The notes under the pieces: generated by a model
What the model was told of the DNA's origin: nothing
The model's input: the letters and a program-made list of their open reading frames with translations, nothing else
Databases searched by the model: none
Shown here: in pieces, positions 9,856 to 20,540 of the stretch
Layout of the letters: every line of letters starts with the position of its first letter
Position numbering within the stretch: position 1 is the first letter of the stretch
Program-made: the position numbers and the translations under genes
From: Macrostomum hystrix
Lineage: Eukaryota > Platyhelminthes > Macrostomidae
Assembly: GCA_950097015.1 (NCBI GenBank)
Contig: CATNEN010000038.1
Coordinates: 3,889,001 to 3,953,000, forward strand
Direction: 5' to 3'
DNA: 64,000 nt

Positions 9856-10562
9856 TTATCCCGATACTCACCACAATGATTATTACTACGCTTATCCCAA
9901 TGCAGATCCCAGTCGGTTTGTCTCCATGCGACTCTAGTTTATCCCAATGCTTATCCCGATGCTTATACCAATACATATCCCAGTCGGTTTGTCTCCATGC
10001 GACTCTAGTTTATCCCAATGCTTATCCCGATGCTTATCCCAATGCAGATCCCAGTCGGTTTGTCTCCATGCGACTCTAGTTTATCCCAATGCTTATCCCG
10101 ATGCTTATACCAATACATATCCCAGTCGGTTTGTCTTCATGCGACTCTAGTTTATCCCAATGCTTATCCCGATGCTTATCCCAATGCAGATCCCAGTCTG
10201 TTTGTATCCGTGCGACTCTAGTTTATCCCAATGCTTATCCCGATGCTTATACCAATACATATCCCAGTCTTTTTGTCTCCATGCGACTCTAGTTTATCCC
10301 AATGCTTATCCCAATGCTTATCCCAATGCTTATCCCAATGCATATGCCAATACATATCCCAGTCGGTTTGTCTCCATGCGACTCTAGTTTATCCCAATGC
10401 TTATCCCGATGCTTATACCAATACATATCCCAGTCTTTTTGTCTCCATGCGACTCTAGTTTATCCCAATGCTTATCCCAATGCTTATCCCAATACATATC
10501 CCAGTCGGTTTGTCTCCATGCGACTCTAGTTTATCCCAATGCTTATCCCGATGCTTACCAGT
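9856..10562 (+). repeat. 71-bp minisatellite with 142-bp dimeric organisation
   Basis: Units of 71 bp repeat from about 9885, each with CAGTCGGTTTGTCTCCATGC then GACTCTAGTTTATCCCAATG. Neighbouring units alternate between CTTATCCCAATGCAGATCC and CTTATACCAATACATATCC, giving a 142-bp higher-order repeat. One unit is expanded to 95 bp by two extra copies of the 12-bp CTTATCCCAATG subrepeat (about 10302-10340). Open frames of 67-75 codons that recur every 71 bp are by-products of the repeat. Confidence 0.95.
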
Positions 10563-11106
10563 CTGTCTGTCTCCGTGAGACCCCGTTAAAACAAATAAAA
10601 AGTGAATTTATTCAAGAAAATTTTTGTCTCTTTCTAATGGGTCTTCCGCAAGGCTCATTAAGCTGGGTCCTCTCATGGGATCCGGGAACCCATGGCAAAA
10701 GCGATTGGTAATGAGTTTGTAAATCGTAGCTGCAAGCTTTTGGTCGCGAGTTTAAGTAAATTTATTTGTGAGCTAGTTATCAATATAGACAGGTTAATCG
10801 GCTTCTGAATCTCAACTCCGGCGCTGTACTCTAGCCGTTTCCATGACAACGCGATATTCTGGCAGCATCAAAGGCAGGTTCGTTCTGGATCTGGTCAGTA
10901 GCGTCGATGCAGTTTTGATTTGAGTAGTGTGATTCCTTGACATTCAAGTACAATCGCTGACATTCAAGTACATTCGCTGACATTAAAGTACATTCCCTGA
11001 CGCTCAAGTTATTTCCCTTCATAAAGTACTGTGCTTGGGCATCCAATCCGGCATATGAACTGTATGATGGGGGTAAAAAAACTCTGAGTAAAGGATCCCA
11101 TGCGAT
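10563..11106. other. Noncoding spacer with a short 20-bp repeat
   Basis: At about 10935-11005 a roughly 20-bp motif (CGCTGACATTCAAGTACATT with variants) occurs about four times. Otherwise the stretch is AT-rich and I see no gene. Confidence 0.5.
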
Positions 11107-11111
11107 CATAA

Positions 11112-11483
11112 GATCTTAGTGAGGTCATTGTATCTCAGTGAGGTCATAGGATCTCAGTGAGGTCATAGGATCTCAGTGAGGTCATAGGATCTTAGTGAGG
11201 TCATAGGATCTTAGTGAGGTCATAGGATCTCAGTGAGGTCATAGGATCTTAGTGAGGTCATAGGATCTCAGTGAGGTCATAGGATCTTAGTGAGGTCATA
11301 GGATCTCAGTGAGGTCATAGGATCTCAGTGAGGTCATAGGATCTTAGTGAGGTCATAGGATCTCAGTGAGGTCATAGGATCTCAGTGAGGTCATAGTATC
11401 TCAGTGAGGTCATAGGATCTCAGTGAGGTAATGGGATCTCAGTGAGGTCATTGTATCTCAGTGAGGTCATAGGATCTCAGTGA
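11112..11483 (+). repeat. 19-bp minisatellite, about 20 units
   Basis: The unit is GATCTCAGTGAGGTCATAG with a C/T variant at base 6. Every unit contains AGGTCA, the hexamer half-site of nuclear receptors, in the same orientation and 13 bp apart. The last units degenerate (GTAATGG, GACGTTATG). Confidence 0.95.
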
Positions 11484-11959
11484 CGTTATGTCAAATGCAC
11501 TCTGCAGTTCCCATAGCGTGGAAATCCGTAGAATCCTGCGCTTCATTACAAACGGATATCGGTGGACAGTTTTGCATCGAGGTTAGAGGGCACTTGTTGT
11601 CCCAAAGTCTCGCAGGAAATCACTCGGATTCGCATTCAAGCGTCAGTAAACTAAGACAGCTAAATTGAAAAGAAAACGCAAATGAAACCTTCTGGCCACG
11701 ACAACTATGGCCAACTATAATCTTTATGTTGACAATAAACAAAACAACGGCACTACAACACGCTGATTACGAAACAATAATAAGGCAAAGGCTGTGTTCC
11801 CCTGCACCTGTCTATATTAAAAATTAATGACTACAAACCGGCAAGAAAAAATGGAGGCTAATCGATCGATTGGCACAAATGTTCCATGACTGACGAAAGC
11901 AAAAACGAATGGACATTAATCTAAGCCTTATCAGTGGCATTGGTCTTCACGCTGGCAGA
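11484..11959. other. No gene recognised
   Basis: AT-rich sequence downstream of the minus-strand gene at 11960-13341, so part may be its 3' UTR. I find no AATAAA on that strand close to the stop and no repeat. Confidence 0.4.
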
Positions 11960-13341
11960 TTAGCTCACGGCAGCAGCGCTGCCTGTTGCCTCGCTCTTTG
12001 AGGGCCTGCCCCGTCCCAGGAGTCCCAGGCGGAACATTCGGCGGCTCAGCAAGGCCATGGCATCGCGCTCCTGGGCCATCCACTGGCGCTTCTCGCGTTC
12101 AAATCGCGTCAGCAAGTGCTGCCCGGTCCGGCCCACCCAGGTCGGCGCTGATGGCGGCGTCTCCAGCACCGGCTGATCGGCCAGCTGATCATCGGAATCG
12201 CCGGAAACGGCGCGACCTCGATGCCGATGGTGGTGGGCCTGCAGAGCCGCGAAGCCCGCCCACTCAGTGGACGGTCGGCCCATGAAAGGAACAAAGCCAG
12301 GCTTTGGCTCATAATGTCCGGAATGCTGATGATGCTGCTGCTGCTGAGGATGTCGGTGACGATATTTAGGCTTCTGCTTTCGATGCTGCTGCTTCTGTTG
12401 CTGCTCTGCTGGCTGCTGTTGGTCGTCCTGTTCCTTTTCCTGTGATTCGAGCCTGTGATTATAGGTTGACCATCTTGCACCGACGGTTTCGGTATCTGGG
12501 AAGATTAAGTGGATGCAAATGCAATAAGTAACTCTTTCATCACGAGCATGCGAGCCATTCAAGTCAACGAAAGAGAGATAAGAGAGAAGAGAAGAAGTGA
12601 GATAGTGAGAGAAAGAAGGAGAGACAATAACATCAAAAGTGACGCATTATGGAACGAAATACCACAGCGCCCTCAGAAGTAGGCAAGGTCACAACATTCC
12701 TGTTATCCAACCGCTGCCACCAGGCCCGTAAACTAACCAGTGGCGAGGCGATTTTCGGGACAAAGACTTATAGCCCATACGATATCTAAGAACAGAAATA
12801 ATTTAGCAAGAGCGCGAAGCTACCAGTGTGATGTGCTGTCGCAGTCATTGGTCTGCGAGACCGTCTGGAACTAGCGTTGTCGTCGCGACGACAGCCAGCT
12901 GCAGCGTTGGCGCTCTGCGCTCGTCGTCGCGGACCGGATATCTGCTTCGCCGACGCTTCGCCAAAGAGTCGCCGATTGGCCGCCCGGATCGTCTCGCTGG
13001 GATCAAACCTCGCCACTCGCGGAAAACTCTCCGGCAGCCGTAGGCGACCCCGCCTGTCCAGCCGGGCAAGCTCAGCGCGCACTGTCGGGCTGAGATTCGG
13101 GCGCCGGCTGTTCTGCAGTCGCAGCCGAGCGGTGCGGGCCTCCAGGCGCTTCTGACGTAGCTCAGCCATGCGAGTGTCGGTGCCGTGCGCGCGCATTGTG
13201 TAGTCGAGGTCCGCCGCCAGCAGCTGGAACTGTTTCTCCAGCAGGCGGCGCTCCTTACCATTGAGGCGCGTGGCGGCCAGCTCAGACTCTGAGTAGCGGG
13301 CGAAAACGGCTGAACTCTCGATGCGGAAGATCTTCTCGTCT
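11960..13341 (-). CDS. Two-exon gene of unknown function, disordered and basic
   Basis: Exon 1 ends at about 12824 (CTG|GTAGCT) and exon 2 runs 12495-11960 after the acceptor CTTCCCAG. The single leftover G joins to AT to give Asp, so the phases agree. An in-frame ATG lies at 13196. The frame is open upstream to a possible acceptor at 13343-13342 (GCCCGCAG), so an earlier exon may exist. Exon 1 encodes helical Arg-rich sequence ([38 protein letters not shown]). Exon 2 is Gln/His-rich, with a conserved-looking end ([40 protein letters not shown]). No domain is recognised and no signal peptide or membrane segment is seen. High GC and consistent splicing support a real gene. Confidence 0.6.
12496..12823 (-). 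other. Intron of the gene at 11960-13341
   Basis: A 328-bp GT-AG intron, purine-rich on the plus strand (repeated GAGA near 12570-12620). An alternative acceptor TTCTTAG lies near 12788. Confidence 0.55.
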
Positions 13342-13344
13342 CTG

Positions 13345-14862
13345 CGGGCATAGCGGCGGCATTGAATTGATCAGGTGACCCGCTTGTTTGTCCCGTTGGG
13401 GCAATAGCGAAAAGCATCAATAACTGTTGTCAATGAGTTGTATATAACAAGTCCCACAGGGTTTGAGAAGAGGTTAAACTCATCTATAGTGCCAATAACA
13501 CGCTTAGTCTGAATAATGCACTTCAATTTACTAATGCATGGCATATAGATGAAAACCAAGTTTCCAATTATCTGCCAATCAGCCATTCTCGGAAATAATT
13601 CTATGCTAGAGTTTTTTGCATTGGAGAGAAATTTGCTGCTCAGGCGAGTGGAAGAGCGAAAGTACTTGCCTTGCCTTGCTTGGGAAAAAAGCGTTTAGAA
13701 CTAAACACAAGCTGCAGCTTCTACCAGCTGATGCAATCAACCGAGACCAGGTTTTCGCATGCCACGCAACACTGGCAACACGGCTGTCACTGCCGCCTTC
13801 GTATTCTCGGCTGTCTGCAGGTTAAACTGAGAACTCTTTCCAATTCTGCTGGATTCCAAACATTCCCCCACAAGAAATTCAATGCAAGCTGCAAGCCAGG
13901 TTTGGAAGACGTCAAAATTAGTCAATCCGCCCTCAACATGGGGGTGTTCTTGGGGCTTCTTGGGGGTGTCAGTTTAAGTGGAAGTGAAAGAGTGCTCTGT
14001 CACCGCTAGTTTTTTAGAACCTTGTTCGGCTGTTTTAGCTGGCTAAGCGGTCATCAAGAAGCCTTTGAGCTTGCGCAACGCTGTTAGTGCCAAATAATAG
14101 AAAATAATTGAAAAATTTGGGCCACTTCTACCCTAAAAAGGTGCCCTAAAACGGATACTAAATTGATTCTAGCTGCGGAACCCAGCCAACATGCTGAGTG
14201 ACTCACTGCAGTTGTCCACTGATCTCAATCTGATCAGACTCTGGATCAGGTGCTGTCAGCATTTCGCTGCTGCTGCTGTTGCTGCTGATAAAGCTCGAAG
14301 ACAGCCTCTGCAGATGCCGGCACTTTGTTAAAGAATTTAGGAAAGTGCAGCCTACTCATCTGCCAACGTCTAACCTGAGTATATAATCACTTTTGGATGC
14401 TTTTTTGTCTGTCTTCAAGCATTGCAGGTTTCTATTGACAAATTATATGTAAGCATACTTCAGTATGTAATAACAATATTGCGATATAATCAACTCGAAG
14501 CAGTCTATCTTTTCCTTGTAAACTCCTTGTATCGTTTTACTTACCTAACGAACGGTGGGACGCCCCAAGCTGTTATGAAGGCCGAATTGAGATGGACAAT
14601 AAAGCCGCCTCCCTGCTGGTGTCGCTTAATAAGCAAGCAGCGCTAATAACCGGGGCTGTTTTGCTCGCTGTTGCACAGCCCGCGTTTTCCTTGAGTCTTT
14701 TCTGCCTCTGCCACCTGCGGACTCCCGAGCTGAAATAAAACTATTGTGCCCACTGCCCAAAGGCATTTTGCCTTCATTCTGTCTCATTTTTTCGCAGTGT
14801 AGCCCTTGCCCTGCGCGCACAGATGTCCAATCTCGCCTTGCAATTTTTTTAGAGTAGCCAAG
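13345..14862. other. Long AT-rich stretch without a recognised gene
   Basis: Short open frames here have no start context, splice signals or known motifs. A (GCT)-rich patch lies at about 14262-14290. I see no transposon ends. Confidence 0.4.
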
Positions 14863-14882
14863 TCTAGAGCGGCCGCACTAGT
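14863..14882. other. Polylinker-like XbaI-NotI-SpeI string
   Basis: TCTAGAGCGGCCGCACTAGT places three cloning-type restriction sites back to back without a spare base. Such a run is very unlikely by chance and looks like vector or adaptor sequence, which would mark an artificial junction or contamination. Confidence 0.6.
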
Positions 14883-15002
14883 ACTGGCTTTGAAACAATG
14901 AGCTGGCTGCGTTATTGCACCAAACAATACCCACTGCTGCGAAACTTTATAATTATAGCCATCTGCTGCCACTTCTGCCATATCTGATTCTGATCCATCC
15001 AC

Positions 15003-15358
<356 letters not shown>

Positions 15359-16790
15359 TAATCAAGTCTGATACCTACACAGAAAGTATCTGCTTAATGT
15401 TTTAAGTGCTGAAACAAAGCAATTGTTTCAGGCTTTAATGATTGCTACGCTCAAATTAAAACATATTTTATAGAAACGGTTCAAAGGTTTTCCACTGCCA
15501 TTCCATTCGTACAGGGCAATACTGAGCAGGAAGTTTGCTTGTAATTTGCAATCCGCTGACAAAGCAGCTAAAAAAGCACGTACTTTTGCCCCGAGGCCTG
15601 CAGCTGAAACTCAAAGGCAGTTTGCTTATCGAGAAAGACAATAGCCCCGGATGGTAACGAAGGGAAGAGTGTCTGTCTCGAATTGTTCCCCGTGGCAAAA
15701 TTGCTTTTCTGCAAGCTTGCAATTGCGTAGTTTGCTGCCGACTGAAGTTAACTGAGAGCAGCAACTGCGACTAGAAAACTGTGAGACCCGGACTTTCCTG
15801 GAAACTTACAAAGTGACCCAATCGCCATATCTCGGATATGACAAGACTAGTGACATGGGCATTGAATAACATCATAATGCTTCGTTATCTGCTCATATTC
15901 ATTAACTCATGGACACGCTAATTTAGGACCTAAAAGCAATGCACACAGACGGCAGTCGGATTGGTGTGCTCAATCACAAAATTTACTTACACTGTGCTCA
16001 ACTTAATTCGATACGTTCTTAATAATATTAGTTTGCTTACAGTAGCGTAAGCCTACTTTTCCTGCGTTGTACGCACATTGGTGTACTTTTATGTTCGTAC
16101 GGACACAAAAGTGTACTTTTACGATTTTGTGCTGACAGATTTGTACTTTTAAGGTGTTGCTCGCGGATTCGAGGTGTAATTTTATTATATTTTTAAATGC
16201 GCAATCATTGTCTAAATTTATCACTGACTGAGTCATACTAAAAGTTGTGTATTCAATACTTGAGTACTGATGTACTTAATCTCAAAGTGGTGCTGTTTCA
16301 GGCATTTCTAAAGCTGCTACCCTCACAGTGGTGCATTTGCATTGCTATTATTAGCTACTCTTGGTTTATAAGTAGTACCATATTGTATTGCATTGTATTG
16401 CGAACTCTCTCTAATGCGTCAATTTAAAGGATTCCTGGGATAAACCCCATGTTTTCCAAAATTTCATGCGGAATCGTTGGACTAAAAATGAAGGAAAAAC
16501 TGATCGCCTCCCATGCGGAAAAATTTACAACAGTACCAGTTTCACCACCCATTGTCCCGACCAAACACATCACTCACGACAGGTGGCAACCAGGTGGGAA
16601 GACGCCAGAGCCGGGCAAACAGACAGAAATGGAAGGAGTGATGAAGGAGACGAGGAAAGCTGGTAGTGGGCCAATGAGGGCTCGAGTGGCTGGGCCGTCG
16701 GGCTGTCTTTAAGGCGGCCTGTCGACTATCTCGCCCTCATTTTTCCCAAACTCGCTGTGTTCCCCTCCGCAGATCCCGGACCTGACAGGG
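15359..16790. other. Noncoding stretch with one degenerate short repeat
   Basis: At about 16050-16165 a motif GTGTACTTTTA recurs three to four times at 30-40 bp spacing, each with diverged neighbours. The rest is AT-rich. From 16690 GC content rises toward the coiled-coil gene, and a pyrimidine tract with CCGCAG (AG at 16771-16772) looks like a splice acceptor 24 bases before its ATG. Confidence 0.45.
16771..16772 (+). promoter_or_regulatory. Splice acceptor in the 5' UTR, cis or trans
   Basis: CTGTGTTCCCCTCCGCAG ends 24 bases before the ATG at 16797. It is either the end of a 5'-UTR intron or a spliced-leader addition site. No spliced-leader gene is seen in the window to decide between these. 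Confidence 0.45.
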
Positions 16791-16796
16791 ACAGAA

Positions 16797-17570
16797 ATGT
16801 CTTCAGCAGCTGCGCCGCAAGTCCAGATTCTGTCCTACAAGCCCAGCAATAGAGGCGTTGACAGCCTCAGCAACAACAGCCGTTCCTCAGCGTCCGTGTC
16901 TCCGGACATTGCAACCAAGGAGCTGCCAAACATTGCCAAGAAGCAGCAAGAGCAGCAGGCAAAGACCAAGAAGAAGAACAAGCAACGCAAGCAGCAACCG
17001 TCCCAGCAGAAGTCTTTGTCTGACACAGAGAGTCGACCGGTAAAACTGCAGCAACAGCAGCAGCAGCATCTCTACTATCGACAGGCCACAATGGCGGCGG
17101 AGTGGCGAAACCCAAACGAGATCGACTACTCGGACCCGAACCGGAGTCGGCGCGACCAGGACGGCATCAACGCCCCGCTGCTGCATCGTCGCCTCGACGC
17201 CGCCATTCAGCGCATCGATCGGATCGGCAGTCCGAAGAAGCTCAAGAAGGAGATGCGCGAGCTTCGCCAGCAGTTCGCGGCGCTAGAGGCTCGAGTTCAG
17301 GACTACCAGGAGATGCGGGACAGCCTGACCTACCAGCAGGGCGTCGTGGCCTCCGTAAACGCCCGGCTCGCCAAGCTCGAGTCGGAAATGAAGCGTCTCT
17401 CGTCGGAGGCGGGCGAGCTGACCCACCTCATCAAGACGCCCGGAGCTCTGGAGGAGGAGCAGCTCAGAGCCACCAGGGAGAAGATTAACAAGAAGCGGCA
17501 GCAGCAGCAGCAGCTGCCTTCAGCGGGCACCGCTGGCTCATCGAAAGCTGGCGGATCGAAACTCCACTAA
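16797..17570 (+). CDS. Coiled-coil protein, paralogue 1 (257 residues)
   Basis: A complete frame of 257 codons follows the acceptor at 16771. The first 90 residues are Gln/Ser/Lys-rich and disordered (KKNKQRKQQPSQQKSLSD). Then comes a conserved block, DGINAPLLHRRLDAAIQRID, a coiled coil (about 140-220: LTYQQGVVASVNARLAKLES), and THLIKTPGALEEEQL before a Gln/Lys tail. The block order and several exact motifs recur in the gene at 19462, so the two are paralogues. I do not recognise the family. No membrane or signal sequence is seen. The intact frame and GC-rich codons support a real gene. Confidence 0.8.
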   Translation: MSSAAAPQVQILSYKPSNRGVDSLSNNSRSSASVSPDIATKELPNIAKKQQEQQAKTKKKNKQRKQQPSQQKSLSDTESRPVKLQQQQQQHLYYRQATMAAEWRNPNEIDYSDPNRSRRDQDGINAPLLHRRLDAAIQRIDRIGSPKKLKKEMRELRQQFAALEARVQDYQEMRDSLTYQQGVVASVNARLAKLESEMKRLSSEAGELTHLIKTPGALEEEQLRATREKINKKRQQQQQLPSAGTAGSSKAGGSKLH

Positions 17571-17897
17571 CTGTCTGAGCAACTGACTACTGAGCAAGGA
17601 TTACTGTAGCTATGTTTCCTGGAAAACTTTTGTAGGCCTGTTTTCCTCGCAAAATGCATTAGCGGGATAGGAAAAAGTTACGTTTTTATAGAAAATTTCG
17701 CGCTGTTTACTTGCATCCCTAGATTAACAAGATATTCTAACTCATGGTTAATAACATCGTATTCTGTTGACCTATGATTTCGTGGTTTGTATCTGCTATC
17801 AGAGATATTTCGCGCTTTTAACCTTTGCAAACCGTCAAGCAAGTTAGCAAACTCACTTCATAATAGTATTAATAATAATGATATTTATACTTTCAGG
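17571..17897. other. Downstream spacer
   Basis: AT-rich with no poly(A) hexamer that I can place with confidence. The right end borders the SINE. Confidence 0.4.
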
Positions 17898-18236
17898 AGG
17901 GCTGCGTGCGAAGGCACATCATTTGGTGACACTAGACCCGCAGCCAGCGAGGAGGCAATTCTGCCCGTTTCTCTGACTCCTGAGCACACACGCACACAGA
18001 TACCGTACGCAGGCGCACGCTCATACTGGTGTCTACATCTGCCCTGACTTTCTCATCGTCAGGCAGTGTACACCTCCTCTGTGTCTTTGGCCCTCAAGGG
18101 CGTAAATAGCACGGCAAGCTCCCAAGCCTGCTCTCCGCGGCTGCACCACAAATGAATGTTGCCCCGCCGCGGAACCGAGGTCAAGGGACCTTGATGCACG
18201 AGGAAAACGCGTTAGACCGTTCTGCCACTCACCCCC
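17898..18236 (-). mobile_element. tRNA-derived SINE, family 2, copy 2
   Basis: It is similar over its whole length to 9512-9855, sharing for example GTGACACTAGACCCGCAGCC and GAGGAGGCAATTCTGCCCGT. Its minus-strand head reads GTGGCAGAACGGTCTAACGC and resembles a Leu-type tRNA. The B box is degraded (CCTCGGTTCC). It lies between the two coiled-coil paralogues. No clear target duplication is seen. Confidence 0.8.
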
Positions 18237-18703
18237 AAGTTGCCCTTATGCATCACACCTCATTTTAAGTCGCGCTTTCGTTCTTGTAGTCTTATCTTTA
18301 TAAATTAACATTTTCCTATCTTGCTGAAGTATTTTGTATGAAAACAGACCTACAAGAATGTCTCATCATTGTACTTGAGTAGCCCTAGCTACTGAGCTCT
18401 GGGCTCATTGTGAAAAATAGTTTTTCTTAAGACTGATAGTCATGCGATTTTAATCTGCTTTTGCTTAACTTTTACTCTTCTAATTTTCAAGGGGCTGCTA
18501 GGATGTATTCGTAAATTTTTATGTACATGATAGGTGAAACCTGATTTGTCAGCAGGCCACACCAATATTTTCCAAATTTGCGCGGGCATTCTATAAAAAA
18601 CGTTTGTCAAATTAAAAAACTGCGATATTATGTTTGCTAATCACTTCTCTTCGTTGCACTTCCTGATTCGTAGAGTTCGTCTGATTCTGATCGAAGCCTT
18701 TAT
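18237..18703. other. No gene recognised
   Basis: AT-rich spacer with no repeat or transposon end seen. Confidence 0.4.
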
Positions 18704-18978
18704 GTACTACAACCCGATGTCGGCCGACGTCCGCAGATTTTCCAACGTCCAGCGACGTGGAAATGAGAAATGGGAACTTTTAGATTGTACAGACGTTCGG
18801 TATAAGTTCGCGTTTGAAGCTAATTCTGCGTCTTTTAAGGTTTTTACTAGGTTTTTACGTTATTGCGCATTTTTCGCTTCGCTGGATTTCGTCGGCGTGA
18901 TTTGAAAGTTGCCATTTGCCATCGACGTCGCAATACGTCGGTGACGTCGGGAAAGTCAGCCGACGTCAGATTGTTGTA
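18704..18978. mobile_element. Candidate MITE with degenerate inverted termini
   Basis: The left end reads TACTACAACCCGATGTCGGC. The reverse complement of the right end reads TACAACAATCTGACGTCGGC, and similarity continues for about 50 bases with repeated GACGTC motifs. TA at both outer edges could be the target duplication. No transposase is present. The 92-codon ORF across it is not credible. Confidence 0.45.
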
Positions 18979-19461
18979 TGGACTTAACTCTTGGCTTGCC
19001 AGAACATTTAATTCCTTCATAAGTCAGAGAAACAGTTAAAAGGCAAAAAACTGCAAAAAGTCATTTTGGATTTGATTTTTCAGGTAGCATTGATCGAGCA
19101 ACCAACTACTCAAGCTAACGGTTTGGTTATTAAATGAAAGTGCGCAATTAGTCAGTTTTAGAAGCTGCAATTTAAAACGACCCCTTACGCCCCTCATCAA
19201 ATAGATTGCCTCCAAGCAATTAAAATGCTCCCAAATAGATTAAACTAAACTCCACAGCATTGTTAATAGTCATAAAATAGAAAAAAACATGTTGTATGCG
19301 TGGTGGGTCACAATGCGCATCATTATGGGCTGCATGAACAGGACACTGCCATGACCACGACATGTCCATTTTCCTCTCACCCCCCAGTTGCATTTTATAA
19401 GTACAATTATTCCTTATAATAATTCTGTATATCCCTGCGCTCCGGCCTCACAAAACAATCA
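18979..19461. other. Upstream region of coiled-coil paralogue 2
   Basis: AT-rich until about 19440, where CCCTGCGCTCCGGCCTCAC precedes the ORF. No promoter element can be named. Confidence 0.4.
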
Positions 19462-19950
19462 ATGTGTGCATCCGAGACATGCAGTATGGACCACAGCAGC
19501 CGCAAACATTCGCAGCTGCCGCATCCCGCACTCCCAGCGCCACTTCGCCGCGAGAAATCCCGCCTGACCTTCGTCCAGGCCGTCCGAGCCGCCGCGGCAG
19601 CTCAGCCCGACGGTATCAACGGCCCAGCACTTCATCGTCGAATCGACGCCGTCTCCCGGCGCCTCGACTCGCTGGGCGACCTCGGCGAGGTGCGCGACAA
19701 GCTGGCAGCCGTTCAGGCCAAGGCCAGTCGAGTTGGCCGCATGGAGAAGCAGCTGGTGGAGCTGCAGGACCGTCTGGCCTACCAGGAGGCTCTGCAGGCG
19801 GCCCTGCTCAGCCGCCTGGCCAAGCTGGAGTCAGAGAACACCTCCATGCTGCGGCTGGTCAGCGAGCTGCACGAGATCATCCTGACGCCGGGCCGGCTGC
19901 AGCAGGAGCAGCAGGCGGCTGCGAGACGCAAAGCTCTCGGCGAGAAGTAA
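19462..19950 (+). CDS. Coiled-coil protein, paralogue 2 (about 154-162 residues)
   Basis: The frame opens at ATG 19462. A second ATG at 19486 (MDHSSRKHSQ) is also possible. It shares with the gene at 16797 the blocks DGINGPALHRRIDAVSRRLD (versus DGINAPLLHRRLDAAIQRID), LAYQEALQAALLSRLAKLES and LTPGRLQQEQQAAARRK, in the same order and spacing. It lacks the long Gln/Ser-rich N-terminus. Most of the protein is predicted coiled coil. The two genes lie in the same orientation 1.9 kb apart, so they probably arose by tandem duplication. Function unknown. Confidence 0.75.
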   Translation: MCASETCSMDHSSRKHSQLPHPALPAPLRREKSRLTFVQAVRAAAAAQPDGINGPALHRRIDAVSRRLDSLGDLGEVRDKLAAVQAKASRVGRMEKQLVELQDRLAYQEALQAALLSRLAKLESENTSMLRLVSELHEIILTPGRLQQEQQAAARRKALGEK

Positions 19951-20540
19951 AGTGGAAAACAAAAAACCTGGCTAAAATGCTATCATTCAGCATGTTCCCT
20001 TAAATGCACTGTTAAAAACTGCCCAATTTTACGGCACTCTTTTACTCGCACGAGCTATTCCAGTTTTCTTTTCGGGCTCGACAATGGCAGATAACTGTAA
20101 CGTACCTCAAACCTGCACTATGAGTAAAAAGCATATAAAATATTCGCCAGATAGAAATTGAACTTCTATTGTGCAAGTGGCAAAGCTGTTTAAAATGCGA
20201 GTTTTCTATTGCTTTTTTATTATGTTAAATCGTTTCTAAGCACTCTCGAAAGATAAACACGAGACAGCGGAGAGATGAGACATGGGAGAGGAGGGAGATA
20301 AGACAGGGGGAGGGGAGAAATATAAAACTGATGAAAATGGTAGAGGGGAGATTTAGACGGACAGCTAGAGTCGAGGGGGCGATGCTTTGGGACAGTAAGT
20401 CATGCACAGCCTCATTTAATGCCTCATGTCATTAAACATTTATGCAGTATGGCCGCTGGGCGGGGGCAGCTGTAGCTGCTGGCTATGGCCATGATGCAAT
20501 GCGATAAGCAGCAGAAGCCATAAAAAGCACTTGAATATGA
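19951..20540. other. No gene recognised
   Basis: AT-rich, with a purine-rich (GGGAGA) patch at 20250-20370. It ends at the 34-bp array. Confidence 0.4.

Noticed and set aside
12845-13420. 191-codon minus ORF overlapping the unknown two-exon gene
   Set aside because: It is the shifted frame of the exon. The other frame splices in phase to exon 2 and has a more protein-like composition.
15468-15764. 98-codon minus ORF
   Set aside because: AT-rich surroundings, no recognisable motif and no splice support.
18630-18905. 91-codon plus-strand ORF
   Set aside because: It lies across the candidate MITE termini and has no start context, domain or splice signal.
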